A stretch of 64,000 bases of DNA from Desulfovibrio sp. MES5 (lineage in GTDB: Bacteria; Desulfobacterota; Desulfovibrionia; Desulfovibrionales; Desulfovibrionaceae): positions 1-64,000 of the forward strand of contig NZ_MJUZ01000015.1 in NCBI RefSeq assembly GCF_002237645.1, given 5' to 3'. Numbering within the stretch: the first letter of the stretch is position 1; each line of letters starts with the position of its first letter. A model generated the notes under the pieces. It saw only the letters and a program-made list of their open reading frames with translations. It did no database searches and was not told the DNA's origin. Shown here one piece after another: positions 8,987 through 18,072 of this stretch. The translations under genes and the position numbers were made by a program.

Positions 8987-9334
8987 ATGAACTACGATCT
9001 TTGTCTGCACATAGACAGCAAGGAATCTGCCATCCTGAAGCTGGTTCTGATGAACGCGGCCAACTACATCAAGGCCTTGCCCAATGAACGCTATCAGCTG
9101 GTGGTGGTGGCCAATGGCCCTTCCGCAGCCCAGTTTCACAAGAGTAATGAAGAATTCCGCGCCATAGCCGCGCCGCTTCAGGAACAGGGTTTGCGCATTC
9201 GGGTTTGCGCCAATGCCCTGGCCAACAGCAACATGACGCCCGAAGACCTCTGGCCCGGCTGCGACGTCGTGCCTGCCGGACTGGTCGAAATAGTACGCCT
9301 GCAACGTGAAGGCTTTGCCTACATCAAGCCCTAG
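8987..9334 (+). CDS. DsrE-like small cytoplasmic protein
   Basis: A 115-residue protein resembling the DsrE/DsrF-like fold: an N-terminal strand (MNYDLCLHIDS), then a helix (KLVLMNAANYIKALP), a strand (YQLVVVANGPS), and RIRVCANALANSNMTPEDLWP, whose single Cys and 'NALANSNM' element are typical of the family. Related proteins act in sulfur relay or are uncharacterised. The start at 8987 follows GGAG seven bases upstream; longer in-frame starts add unrelated residues. It is divergent from tamA and 242 bp ahead of thiM, with a structured repeat between. A role in sulfur trafficking is a family-level inference. Confidence 0.7.
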   Translation: MNYDLCLHIDSKESAILKLVLMNAANYIKALPNERYQLVVVANGPSAAQFHKSNEEFRAIAAPLQEQGLRIRVCANALANSNMTPEDLWPGCDVVPAGLVEIVRLQREGFAYIKP

Positions 9335-9343
9335 AGGGCGGAT

Positions 9344-9446
9344 GCGGGAGCAGACGTCCGCCGAGGAGGCGTAAGCGCAATTTATTTGTGCTGTTAAGCG
9401 CCGGAGCGGGCGTCTTGAAAGCATTGAGAATGGATATTCTCAATGC
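9344..9446 (+). repeat. Dispersed intergenic repeat with hairpin
   Basis: The segment 9344-9422 matches 32372-32460 closely, with shared blocks GAGCAG, GGCGTAAGCGC, TTTATTTG, GCGCCG, AGCG and TTGAAA in the same order. It continues into a perfect 11-bp hairpin at 9421-9446 (arms GCATTGAGAAT and ATTCTCAATGC, loop GGAT). No gene is seen between 9335 and 9576, and I find no thiamine pyrophosphate riboswitch signature ahead of thiM. Confidence 0.75.
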
Positions 9447-9576
9447 GAAAATGCTCTGGACAGGGTCGCCTCCGTAGTCGGCGGCAGAGCGCGCTCAGGG
9501 CAGCCCGTGGCGTTTTTCGCCCCTGTGCGGCGTATGTCTGCGCACGGGGGGCCGGCTGTGCCGGAAGGAGAAGTGC

Positions 9577-10410
9577 ATGAGATTCTTTGCGGATATTCTG
9601 GATACCGTGCGGCGGCGCGGCCCTGTGGTGCACTGCATTACAAACTACGTCACCGTGAACGACTGCGCCAACATAATCCTGGCCGCTGGCGGGTCGCCCA
9701 TAATGGCTGACGACATTGCTGAAGTGGAAGATGTGGCGACTCTGGCGCAGGCTCTGGTCATCAATATCGGCACGCTCAACAGCCGCACCGTTGAGGCTAT
9801 GATTGTTGCGGGCAGGCGCGCCAACAGTCTGGGACGGCCAGTGGTGCTTGATCCTGTGGGCGCGGGCGCTACGGCCCTGCGTAACAGCTCTTTGCAAAGC
9901 CTGTTGCGTGAAGTGCGTTTTGCGGCCATCAGGGGCAATGCTTCAGAAATTGGTTTTCTGGCTGGAGAGGACGCCAGAGCCAGAGGCGTGGACGCCGAGG
10001 ACGCCTCTCTTGTCACCGAGGGCAACCTCACGGGCGCGTGCGACATGGCCCGGCGGCTGAGCGACCGTACGGGGGCCGTGGTGGTGATCAGCGGAGCCAT
10101 AGATATTGTGGCCCATGCCCAGGGGGTATGGACGGTACGCAACGGACACCCGCTCATGGCGCGCATCACGGGCTCGGGCTGCATGTCGGCAGCCATCATC
10201 GGCTGCTGTCTTGGGGCTGCGCCCGACGAAGCGCCCCAGGCGTGTCTGTGCGCTGTAAGCAGCATGGGCGTGGCAGGAGAAATTGCCGCTGAAACTATGG
10301 TGGTTGGCGTCGGGGGCGGCACAGGCAGCTACCGCGCTCTGCTGATGGACGCCATGAGCATGCTTGACGGGCCAACGCTCACCTGCCGTGCCAACGTGAA
10401 AAACGTGTAG
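9577..10410 (+). CDS. thiM: Hydroxyethylthiazole kinase
   Basis: A 277-residue ThiM that phosphorylates 4-methyl-5-(2-hydroxyethyl)thiazole with ATP in the thiamine salvage pathway; a cytoplasmic enzyme of the ribokinase superfamily. Seen in the sequence are VHCITNYVTVNDCANIILAA at 18-37, DPVGAGAT at 92-99, and the catalytic loop TGSGC ending at Cys202. Length is typical. The start follows GGAAGGAG at a good distance. It stands alone, without thiD or thiE beside it, which fits salvage rather than de novo synthesis. A strong hairpin terminator lies about 155 bp downstream. Confidence 0.95.
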   Translation: MRFFADILDTVRRRGPVVHCITNYVTVNDCANIILAAGGSPIMADDIAEVEDVATLAQALVINIGTLNSRTVEAMIVAGRRANSLGRPVVLDPVGAGATALRNSSLQSLLREVRFAAIRGNASEIGFLAGEDARARGVDAEDASLVTEGNLTGACDMARRLSDRTGAVVVISGAIDIVAHAQGVWTVRNGHPLMARITGSGCMSAAIIGCCLGAAPDEAPQACLCAVSSMGVAGEIAAETMVVGVGGGTGSYRALLMDAMSMLDGPTLTCRANVKNV

Positions 10411-10564
10411 CCGCAGCGGGCGGCATTGACAATGCCGGTCTGCCCCTGTTGCTTTCTGTGCCCGTATGTCTCAGACGAACAATCTTTTGAAGCAGCATGC
10501 TTCAAGCCTTTCAACATAATGATGCTGCAGCGACGTCGTAAGAAAAGTCGTAACACGCTGCAAT

Positions 10565-10596
10565 GAAAGCGGGCCGCCTTTGGGCGGCCCGCTTTC
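10565..10596. terminator. Bidirectional terminator between convergent genes
   Basis: A perfect 14-bp stem (arms GAAAGCGGGCCGCC and GGCGGCCCGCTTTC) with a 4-base loop lies between thiM (plus) and the glycogen synthase-phosphorylase gene (minus). Its AAAG/CTTT edges suit either direction. The rest of 10411-10752 shows nothing else recognisable. Confidence 0.75.
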
Positions 10597-10752
10597 TGTC
10601 AGAAGGGTTTTAACGCAGCATAAGCCACTACTATTATGGCGGGTAGTTACGCAGCCGCTATACCAAGATAGAATTAAGAGTGTTAGACAGTGCCATCACC
10701 CCGCCGACATGCCGGTCGGCTGTGCCCGCCTGTGACCGCCTGTGACCGCGAC

Positions 10753-13700
10753 CTATGCCCACAGGACGAGGCCCGTTTCAAGCGGCGAGGCCAGGTCTTT
10801 ATGGAAGGGCATGACGCGAATGCCATAGCGGTACTGTCCGCTGTGCGTCGGTATGTAGGTGGCCGCATAGGTTTTGCCGCCATTGCCATTGTCTGAGTTG
10901 CGAGGCTCAAGCCGCAGTATTTCGGGTTTGTCGATGAAGTTGCCGTCAATAAGCGCGCGGCCAATAACAAGCTGGGCCAGGATTTCTTCGGGCTGCATTT
11001 CGCCAATGTGGATATGCAGACGGACGCTCACGGGGTCGCCGCAGATCATTGTATTGTTTTCCACGCCGCTGATGAGCATCTCCTCCACCTTGACGGTGCC
11101 GAACCGGGCGGGCAGGTCTTTTGCCCAGGCGGCCAGCTGGCGGCAGGCGGCCCAGTCGTTTTCAGCCAGCATGTTGCGGCGGCGCGCCGCCCGCAGGTAG
11201 TACTGGCGGATGTAGTCGTTGAGCATGCGGTTGCTGCTGTACATGGCGGTAAGGCTTTTGAGGGAGCGCTTGGCCATGGCGATCCACTGGGCGGGCAGGC
11301 CGTTCTGGTTGCGTTCAAAGTACAGGGGCAGCACGGCATTTTCCAGCAGGCCGTACAGGGATTCCGCGTCAATGTAGTCGTTCTGCTCGCTGCTGGGCAG
11401 TTCATTGGTGACTACGGGGCCGATGGTCCAGCCGTTTTGCCTGTTGTAGCCCTCGCACCACCAGCCGTCCGAGATGCTCAGGTTCACGCCGCCGTTGACG
11501 GGCAGTTTCATGCCGCTGGTGCCCGAAGCCTCGTGGGGACGGCGGGGCGTGTTGAGCCAGACGTCGCAGCCCTGCGACATGAGCCTCGACACGGCCAGAC
11601 TGTAGTTTTCAAGAAAGAAGATGCGCCCCAGAAAACGTTCGTCCTGGCACATGCGCATGACTTCCTGGATGAGGTTTATGCCTGCCTCATCCGCAGGATG
11701 CGCCTTGCCGGAAAAGACCAGAACCACAGGGCGGTCGGGATTGTTGAGAATGCGCGCCAGACGGTCGGGATCGGCAAAGAGCAGGGTGGCGCGCTTGTAG
11801 GGCGCAAACCGCCGGGCAAAGCCGATAATGAGTGTTTCGGGCTTGAGCAGAGCTTCCATATTCTTGCGGGTGACGGGGTCCAGCTTGAAGCGCTGGGCAA
11901 AGACGGGAACCCGCTTGCGCAGGGCGTCAAGCAGCGCCTCCTTCTGGTTCTGGCGGGCGGCCCAAAAGGCGTCGTCGGGGATTTCGTCCACCTTGTCCCA
12001 TGTGCCGGCGCCGGGCTGGGACTGCATCCAGCCGGAGCCAAGGTATTTGAGCAGCAGTTCATGCATCCAGCTGCCCACGTAGGAGGGGGTGTGCACGCCG
12101 TTGGTGACGTGTCCTATGGGCGTTTCCGCCGTGGGCAGGCCCTTCCACAACTTGTTCCACATGTGGCGCGAAACAACGCCGTGCAGGCGACTGACGCCGT
12201 TGGCCCAGCAGGAAAGGCGCAGGGCCAGCACGGTCATTTCAAAGGCCTGGCTGTCGCCGCCCTCGATCTGCCCCAGTGCGGTGAACTGCTGCCATGAAAG
12301 GTTGAGGCTTTGCGCCATGCCGGTGAAATAGCGGCCCATAAGTTCGAGAGAGAAGGATTCGTTGCCCGCCGATACGGGGGTGTGGGTGGTAAAGAGCGTG
12401 TTGGAGCGCACGCGCGTCATTGCTTCGTCATAGTCCATGCCCTGGGTCATGCAGTCGCGCACCCTTTCAAGAGCCATAAAGGCCGAATGCCCTTCATTCA
12501 TGTGATACACGCTGGGGATGATGTCCAGGGTACGCAGAAGGCGCATGCCGCCCTGACCCAGCAGGATTTCCTGCAGCAGCCGTGTTTCGCGGTTGGCTTC
12601 ATAGAGGCGGTCTGTGATGCGGCGGTCTTCATCGGTATTGCGGGGAGTGTCCGTATCCATAAGGTAGAGCGCCACCCGGCCTACCTGCAGCCGCCACACA
12701 CGGGCAAAGAGAATGCGCCCTGGCAGTTCCAGCTGCACATAAATGTCTTCTCCGAAGGCATCGTGCACCTGCTTTATGGGCATCTGGGCAAAGTTGTTGA
12801 CGGGATACTGCGCCACCTGGCGGCCATTGGAGTCGATCTCCTGCATGAAGTAGCCGCTCTTGTAGAGCAGGCCTATGCCCACCAGAGGCAGGGCCATGTC
12901 CGAAGCGGACTTGAGATGGTCGCCTGAAAGAACGCCAAGGCCGCCGGAATAGATGGGTATGGACTCGCTGAGCCCGTATTCCGTAGAAAAGTAGACAATG
13001 GGGTGTTCTGGCGTCACGTCCTGGCTGAGGGAGCGGATGGGTTCGGCCATATAGGCGTCAAAGCTCTCCATTACCTTGTGGTACATGTCCATGTATTCTT
13101 CGTTGGCCATGAGCTCCTTGAAGCGGGCGGGCCATGCCTCTTCAAGCATCCTCAGCGGATTGCGGCAGGCTTCCCACAACTGGGGGTTCAGGGCCATGAA
13201 AAGGGCCTTGGCGTAGTCGTGCCAGCACCACCAGATGTTCTGGGCAAGTTCGCGCAGGCGGGCAAGCTCGCGGGGCACTTCGGCCACAGCCATGATGGGC
13301 CGCAGAAAGGGCGTGGCCGAGCAGGAGGCCGTGAGCACCCGCGTGAGCGCGCCGTGGCCTGCGTCGTGATCGGCGCGGGTTTCAGATTTGGTAAGAGCGA
13401 TATGAAAAGCCTTCAGGTAGTTATCGAAAAAATAACTCCAGGATGTTTTTTCGGCCAGGGCGCGGGCGTAGCCGCGCCAGGTGTGCAGGTCTTCGGCAGG
13501 GCAGGCGGCGGCAACAAGTACTTTTTCGTGCAGCACATTGGCGCTCTGCTCAAAGTTCATGCCGCGCCGGGGCATGACGTACACGCCCCTGTGATCCATG
13601 CCCGCTTGCTTCATCTGTTCCCTGGCCCACATGCCGAAGCCCGAAAGGTCGGTAGTGAGAGTGGGCACGGCCCAGGCAGCGCTTTCCTGCGGCGTATAGC

Positions 13701-15009
13701 CCCAGGGCTCGTACCAGGAGGGGAAGAAACCCACGTCGCAGGCAGCAAGGATTTCTTCGTAGGGCATATTCAAAAAGCCGTCGTGCCCGTCGAGCATGGC
13801 GGGCACAAAGATTACCTTGATGCGCCGTTCCGGCCTGTTGTTGAGCCCGAGACGGCGGCAGGCGTTGATAATGGGATCCTGCGGGGCATTCCACACATAG
13901 TGGGTGCAGATGAAGGGCTGGCCGTTGTCCGTGTCTGCCGGGTCGCCGGACACAGCCGCTGGGTTGACGCCCGTGTGGCCGCCCATAACCATGCAGAGAA
14001 CAAGAATGGAAGTGTCCGTGCCGGACAGGTTGCGGTCGGCCTGGGCCAGGGCGTCCAGAAAAATGTCCACGCCCTTGTTGTGCATCTCGTAGCGGCCTGA
14101 AATGATGAAAATGCGGGTGTGCTCCGGCAGGGGGCCGCGCAAGAAGCGCCCTGCGGCTTCCATTATCTTTGCCCTCGTGGCCGAAGGCACGCTGCGGTCT
14201 TCGGAATAATCGGGTATGACGCGCAGATCCAGACCGTTGGTGGTGATGACGTCGGGCTGGCGGCCCAGAAATACCGTGGATTCCTCGCCGGTGATGGGGC
14301 TCACGGTGGTAAAGGCGTCGGCCTCGCGCGCGGCTGTGCTCTCCATGGACCATTTGGCCGTGATGTTCAGCGCCGCCGCCTCGTTGGCCGGGTTGATGTT
14401 GCGCATGTTGGTGTAGATGTCGCGGCCAGTGGCGGCCAGGGCGCGGCCAAGCATGGTGGCGTGGGTGGTAAAGACCGTGCCCACCCCCGGCGCGAGCTTT
14501 TTGACAGTGAGCAGGCCTGCCGCGCACATCCATTCGTGAAAAAGGGCCACGCTGTGCCCCTGCATGGGCTCCACCCGTCTTTCGTGCACGGCGGCGATGA
14601 CTTCACCGCAGGTGGCGGCGAACATGACGGGCTCAATATAGTCCCACCCGCCGGAAAGGGAGTCCACGCCGTAGTTTTTCCACATTTCAAAAAGCAGCTG
14701 GTTGCTGGCATAGCGCTTGTCAAACTCCACCAGTATGACCTTGGGGCGTCCGGGGATGTTCCAGCGGCCCAGACGGCATTTGAGGTCGCGGGTGGCAAGG
14801 CCTATGCGCAGTGAATCCCAGGCGTGCTCGTCGGTTTCTTCAAAGCCGGGGTTCTCTTTCAGGGCCGGGCCCAGAAGAAAGTAGTCTTCACCGAAATGTT
14901 CCACGGCCTGAAGCGCCTTGCTGGTGACGACAGAGTGAATGCCGCCCACCTTGTTGCATACTTCCCAGCTCACTTCAAACAGGGTTACCAGGGAGGAATT
15001 GAAGTCCAT
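10753..15009 (-). CDS. Fused GT3 glycogen synthase and GT35 alpha-glucan phosphorylase
   Basis: A 1418-residue fusion. Residues 1-560 resemble the eukaryotic-type GT3 glycogen synthase: FEVSWEVCNKVGGI near the N-terminus, LFHEWMCAAGLL, FTTHATMLGRAL, and the retaining E-x7-E motif EPWGYTPQE (Glu434, Glu442). From about residue 573 begins an alpha-glucan phosphorylase of the DUF3417/GT35 type (ELAQNIWWCWHDYAKALF, FSTEYGLSESIPIYSGGLG), with the pyridoxal-phosphate Lys at 1168 in HEASGTSGMKLPVNGG. It is expected to extend glycogen from a sugar nucleotide and to degrade it with phosphate, so both opposing steps sit on one chain. It is last in a four-gene minus-strand glycogen cluster. Confidence 0.9.
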   Translation of the reverse strand: MDFNSSLVTLFEVSWEVCNKVGGIHSVVTSKALQAVEHFGEDYFLLGPALKENPGFEETDEHAWDSLRIGLATRDLKCRLGRWNIPGRPKVILVEFDKRYASNQLLFEMWKNYGVDSLSGGWDYIEPVMFAATCGEVIAAVHERRVEPMQGHSVALFHEWMCAAGLLTVKKLAPGVGTVFTTHATMLGRALAATGRDIYTNMRNINPANEAAALNITAKWSMESTAAREADAFTTVSPITGEESTVFLGRQPDVITTNGLDLRVIPDYSEDRSVPSATRAKIMEAAGRFLRGPLPEHTRIFIISGRYEMHNKGVDIFLDALAQADRNLSGTDTSILVLCMVMGGHTGVNPAAVSGDPADTDNGQPFICTHYVWNAPQDPIINACRRLGLNNRPERRIKVIFVPAMLDGHDGFLNMPYEEILAACDVGFFPSWYEPWGYTPQESAAWAVPTLTTDLSGFGMWAREQMKQAGMDHRGVYVMPRRGMNFEQSANVLHEKVLVAAACPAEDLHTWRGYARALAEKTSWSYFFDNYLKAFHIALTKSETRADHDAGHGALTRVLTASCSATPFLRPIMAVAEVPRELARLRELAQNIWWCWHDYAKALFMALNPQLWEACRNPLRMLEEAWPARFKELMANEEYMDMYHKVMESFDAYMAEPIRSLSQDVTPEHPIVYFSTEYGLSESIPIYSGGLGVLSGDHLKSASDMALPLVGIGLLYKSGYFMQEIDSNGRQVAQYPVNNFAQMPIKQVHDAFGEDIYVQLELPGRILFARVWRLQVGRVALYLMDTDTPRNTDEDRRITDRLYEANRETRLLQEILLGQGGMRLLRTLDIIPSVYHMNEGHSAFMALERVRDCMTQGMDYDEAMTRVRSNTLFTTHTPVSAGNESFSLELMGRYFTGMAQSLNLSWQQFTALGQIEGGDSQAFEMTVLALRLSCWANGVSRLHGVVSRHMWNKLWKGLPTAETPIGHVTNGVHTPSYVGSWMHELLLKYLGSGWMQSQPGAGTWDKVDEIPDDAFWAARQNQKEALLDALRKRVPVFAQRFKLDPVTRKNMEALLKPETLIIGFARRFAPYKRATLLFADPDRLARILNNPDRPVVLVFSGKAHPADEAGINLIQEVMRMCQDERFLGRIFFLENYSLAVSRLMSQGCDVWLNTPRRPHEASGTSGMKLPVNGGVNLSISDGWWCEGYNRQNGWTIGPVVTNELPSSEQNDYIDAESLYGLLENAVLPLYFERNQNGLPAQWIAMAKRSLKSLTAMYSSNRMLNDYIRQYYLRAARRRNMLAENDWAACRQLAAWAKDLPARFGTVKVEEMLISGVENNTMICGDPVSVRLHIHIGEMQPEEILAQLVIGRALIDGNFIDKPEILRLEPRNSDNGNGGKTYAATYIPTHSGQYRYGIRVMPFHKDLASPLETGLVLWA

Positions 15010-15265
15010 GTCATCTCCTTGCTCAAGATATCAGTAAGGGCCGTAACTGTGGGGAGTGGCCCCATCGTGTTGGAGTATCCGCTTCAGGGCAGTTTCGCAG
15101 ATCATGCTGCGGCCAGCCGTAAGGCTTATCCGTCGCCCGACGGCTGCCGCGTGAAAGCGCCCTGGCGGGGGGCGTGCAGACGCTCGCCGTGAAGGCGCAA
15201 CTGCGGGGCAGATGCGCGGCTACGCGCCCTTGCAGGCGCGCCGTCGCCCTGGCGAGAGCGTGTTA

Positions 15266-16717
15266 TCAAGGCTGATCCGCTCCTGCGGGCGAAGCGGCGG
15301 GCTTTTTTTCTTTTGTGGCGGCCCCGGCCTTTGCGCTGGCTTTATTGCCCGGCGTTTGTTTTTTGTCAGCCACTGTTTTCTCGCCTGGCGCAGCTTTTTT
15401 GCCTGGCGCAGTTTTCTTGACGGGGGCTTTTTCCGCAGTTTTGGGCTGCGCCTTGCGGCTTTGGCCTGTACGGCGTTTTGCAGGAGCGTCTTTCGCCGGG
15501 GCTGCCTTCGCCGGGGCAGGAATCTTTTGCGGTTCTTCAACGACCTTGAGGCGCATTTCAAAGTCCGCCAGCACGTTCATGAACGTGATGTAGGCGTCAT
15601 AGGGGCTGCCGAACGGGCTTGGCCTGTCCGGGGCTTCGCTGGAGAACCACTTGGTGGACATGTGGCGGAAGTGGTCGGCGGTCTGCAACCTGTCGAAATC
15701 ATGGCGCAGTTCTGCCGATCCGCTGCGATCCACCCGAGAGGCCAGGGCGTAGAGGGCGTGTATGGCGTCTTTTTGCATGTCGTTGCCAAGCCACGCGGTG
15801 AGATCGCCGCTCTCGTCTTCCCAGGATATGAACTGGGGAATATCCATATTTCCGACAGGATTGAACTTTTTTACCGCCATGGCGGGCGTGGCGAAGTGAA
15901 AATCCTTGCGGGCCAGCAGGGCCTCCGGCAGGGCTTCCATAAAGTCAAAGATGCCCGAGTCCTTGCTGTGTCGCAGACCAAAGACGTGATAGTCATTGAT
16001 AATATTGATGATGTCGGCTGCATCGGCCAAGCCGTGGCACCAGGAAGCGAAGGTGTCGGCCGTGAGGGGCCATGCGGGCCATGCCGTGTCGGAAAAGCGC
16101 AGGCCTATATCGTTGGAAAGGCTGGTGTTGCGCAGCAGCAGGCCAAGCCCCGGCGCGCTGGCAGGCTGGTACAGGTAGTTGGCGCTGCGCCAGCCCAGCA
16201 CCTGATCCGTGCCCTCGGCCAGCACGGCCTTGAAGCCGAGTTCTGCCACCGCGACGGCGAGATCGTTGTTGTACACGCATTCCGTATGCTTGAAGGTCAC
16301 GGGCTTGACGCCGAAGAGCTTTTTCAGGCGGGCCGTCTGTGCCTGCACCTGACGGTCAAACTCCTGGCGGGAATAGAGAAAGGCCAGGGAATGCGGCGCG
16401 GTCTCGGCCACAAATTCCACGCAGCCTGTTTGCGCCAGGGCCGTAAAGCTTTCAAGCACTTCAGGAACGTACTGTTCAAAGAGGTCAAGAGCCGTGCCCG
16501 AAATGGCGTAGGACACGCGAAAGTCCTTGCCGTAGCGGCGGATGAGCTTGAGCATGAGCTCATTGGCGGGCAGGTAGCACAGACGGGCCGCGCGCAGCAT
16601 GGCGTCGCAGTTGTGGTCGTCGTCTTCATAGATGGAATTCTGGCCCATATCAAAAACCGTATAGCGGCGTAGCTGATAAGGTTCGTGAACCTCATAGCAC
16701 AGGCATATGGCTGTCAT
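15266..16717 (-). CDS. GH57 alpha-amylase-like protein with basic tail
   Basis: A 483-residue glycoside hydrolase family 57 protein. The N-terminus MTAICLCYEVHEPYQLRRY and 'CYLPANELMLKLI' are typical. The nucleophile motif HTECVYNND places the catalytic Glu at 146. In motif four the aligned acid Asp is kept (Asp242, in NDYHVFGLRH), but the surrounding residues differ from the common DYETFGEHQ, so activity or specificity may be altered. From about residue 400 to the end is a Lys/Ala/Pro tail resembling histone H1 or AlgP tails. The start at 16717 overlaps the stop of the preceding glycosyltransferase gene (ATGA) and follows GGAGG; longer starts are unlikely. Confidence 0.88.
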   Translation of the reverse strand: MTAICLCYEVHEPYQLRRYTVFDMGQNSIYEDDDHNCDAMLRAARLCYLPANELMLKLIRRYGKDFRVSYAISGTALDLFEQYVPEVLESFTALAQTGCVEFVAETAPHSLAFLYSRQEFDRQVQAQTARLKKLFGVKPVTFKHTECVYNNDLAVAVAELGFKAVLAEGTDQVLGWRSANYLYQPASAPGLGLLLRNTSLSNDIGLRFSDTAWPAWPLTADTFASWCHGLADAADIINIINDYHVFGLRHSKDSGIFDFMEALPEALLARKDFHFATPAMAVKKFNPVGNMDIPQFISWEDESGDLTAWLGNDMQKDAIHALYALASRVDRSGSAELRHDFDRLQTADHFRHMSTKWFSSEAPDRPSPFGSPYDAYITFMNVLADFEMRLKVVEEPQKIPAPAKAAPAKDAPAKRRTGQSRKAQPKTAEKAPVKKTAPGKKAAPGEKTVADKKQTPGNKASAKAGAATKEKKPAASPAGADQP

Positions 16718-18072
16718 TGGCGACCTCCGTGTACGTTGTGGTAAATGGCCAGCAACTGGTCGGCGGCATTTTCCCAACGGATGGACTTCATTTCTTCGCG
16801 GCAGTTTTTAACAAGTTCCGCCGCGAGGCAGGGATAGCGCAGGACGGCGCAGATTTTGTCCGCCATGTCGCGGGTATCCCAGAAATCGGCTTTAAGGGCG
16901 TGATCCAGCACTTCGGATACGCCCGATTGGCGTGAGAGCAGCACGGGAACGTCGTAGAGCATGGCCTCAAGAGGCGTTATGCCGAACGGCTCGGAAACGG
17001 ACGGCATGACGTACAGATCGCTGAGGGCAAACATGCGGTCCACTTCTTCGCCCTGCAGAAAACCGGCAAAGTGAAAGCGGCTGCCCATGCGCAACTGGCC
17101 AGCCCGGCGGATGAGACGTGGCAGCATGTCGCCGCTGCCAGCCATGAAAAACCGCACGTTGGGGATTTTTTGCAGCACCAGCCGTGCGGCTTCCATGAAA
17201 TATTCCGGCCCTTTCTGAAAGGTGACGCGGCCCAGAAAAAGCACGCGCTTTTCGTGCCGGATGCGCGGCGGGATGGGATAATGGCGCTGGGCCTCGTGAC
17301 GGGCCACGGCGTTGTGCACGACCATGACCTTTTCAGGGGGTATGCCGTAACGTTCGACGACGGTTCTGCGGGTCAGGCGGCTCACGGCCACCACAACATC
17401 GGCGGCCAGCATCCCCGCCCGTTCGATGCCCGCCACCTGCTCGTTGATGTCGCTTCCACTGCGGTCGTATTCGGTGGCGTGAATGTGGACGACAAGGGGT
17501 TTGCCCGTGAGGGTTTTGGCCAGCATGCCCGCGGGATAGGTCATCCAGTCATGGGCGTGGATGACGTCGAAGTCTTCCTGAACAGCCAGAGCTGCGGAGA
17601 GGCGGCTGTAGCGCAGCACCTCGTCCATAAGGCTGGGGCCGTATCCGCCTTGCAGCGAATAGGTGAATGTTTGGGATTGACGGAATTCTTCCTCTCCCGC
17701 CTGACGTTGCGCCAGGCAATACGGCGCTTCCGCGCAGGCGCGGCCGCTGAGACGGCCCAGCGCGCCAACGTAATCCTGCGGGGTAAGATAGGGCATGAGC
17801 GGACTGTCCACTGGCAGGCAGCGTATGCCGTTGCGCCAGACTTCCTGTTGCGCCCAGTCCATGCGCTGTATCAGGTCTTCAGTGATGGGAGTTCCGGATG
17901 CCGAACGCAGGCGCAGAAATTCTCCCCGTCCCTTGCTGTCGTCGATACGGGGCAGTACAAAGATTATTTCCGCTCCCCTGCGGGCCAGGGCCTGGGTCAT
18001 GCCAAAGCAGGCTGTGCCCAGACCTCCGCTGATGTGAGGCGGGAACTCCCAGCCGAACATAAGCACTCGCAT
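16714..18072 (-). CDS. GT4-family glycosyltransferase, glycogen-associated
   Basis: A 452-residue GT-B glycosyltransferase. The N-terminal domain begins MRVLMFGWEFPPHISGGLGT, the glycine loop of the glycogen/starch-synthase-like group. The C-terminal domain carries VLFLGRVTFQKGPEYFMEAA and the retaining E-x7-E motif EPFGITPLE. Within a glycogen cluster it probably makes or primes an alpha-1,4-glucan, or makes maltose-1-phosphate-like intermediates; donor and acceptor are not determinable. It overlaps the GH57 gene by four bases, implying translational coupling. A possible TATAAT box at 18309-18314 (minus strand) lies about 240 bp upstream. Confidence 0.88.
   Translation of the reverse strand: MRVLMFGWEFPPHISGGLGTACFGMTQALARRGAEIIFVLPRIDDSKGRGEFLRLRSASGTPITEDLIQRMDWAQQEVWRNGIRCLPVDSPLMPYLTPQDYVGALGRLSGRACAEAPYCLAQRQAGEEEFRQSQTFTYSLQGGYGPSLMDEVLRYSRLSAALAVQEDFDVIHAHDWMTYPAGMLAKTLTGKPLVVHIHATEYDRSGSDINEQVAGIERAGMLAADVVVAVSRLTRRTVVERYGIPPEKVMVVHNAVARHEAQRHYPIPPRIRHEKRVLFLGRVTFQKGPEYFMEAARLVLQKIPNVRFFMAGSGDMLPRLIRRAGQLRMGSRFHFAGFLQGEEVDRMFALSDLYVMPSVSEPFGITPLEAMLYDVPVLLSRQSGVSEVLDHALKADFWDTRDMADKICAVLRYPCLAAELVKNCREEMKSIRWENAADQLLAIYHNVHGGRQ

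Noticed and set aside
9335-9576. Possible thiamine pyrophosphate riboswitch ahead of thiM
   Set aside because: The conserved CTGAGA and ACCTGA-type thi-box elements are absent; the hairpin belongs to a dispersed repeat.
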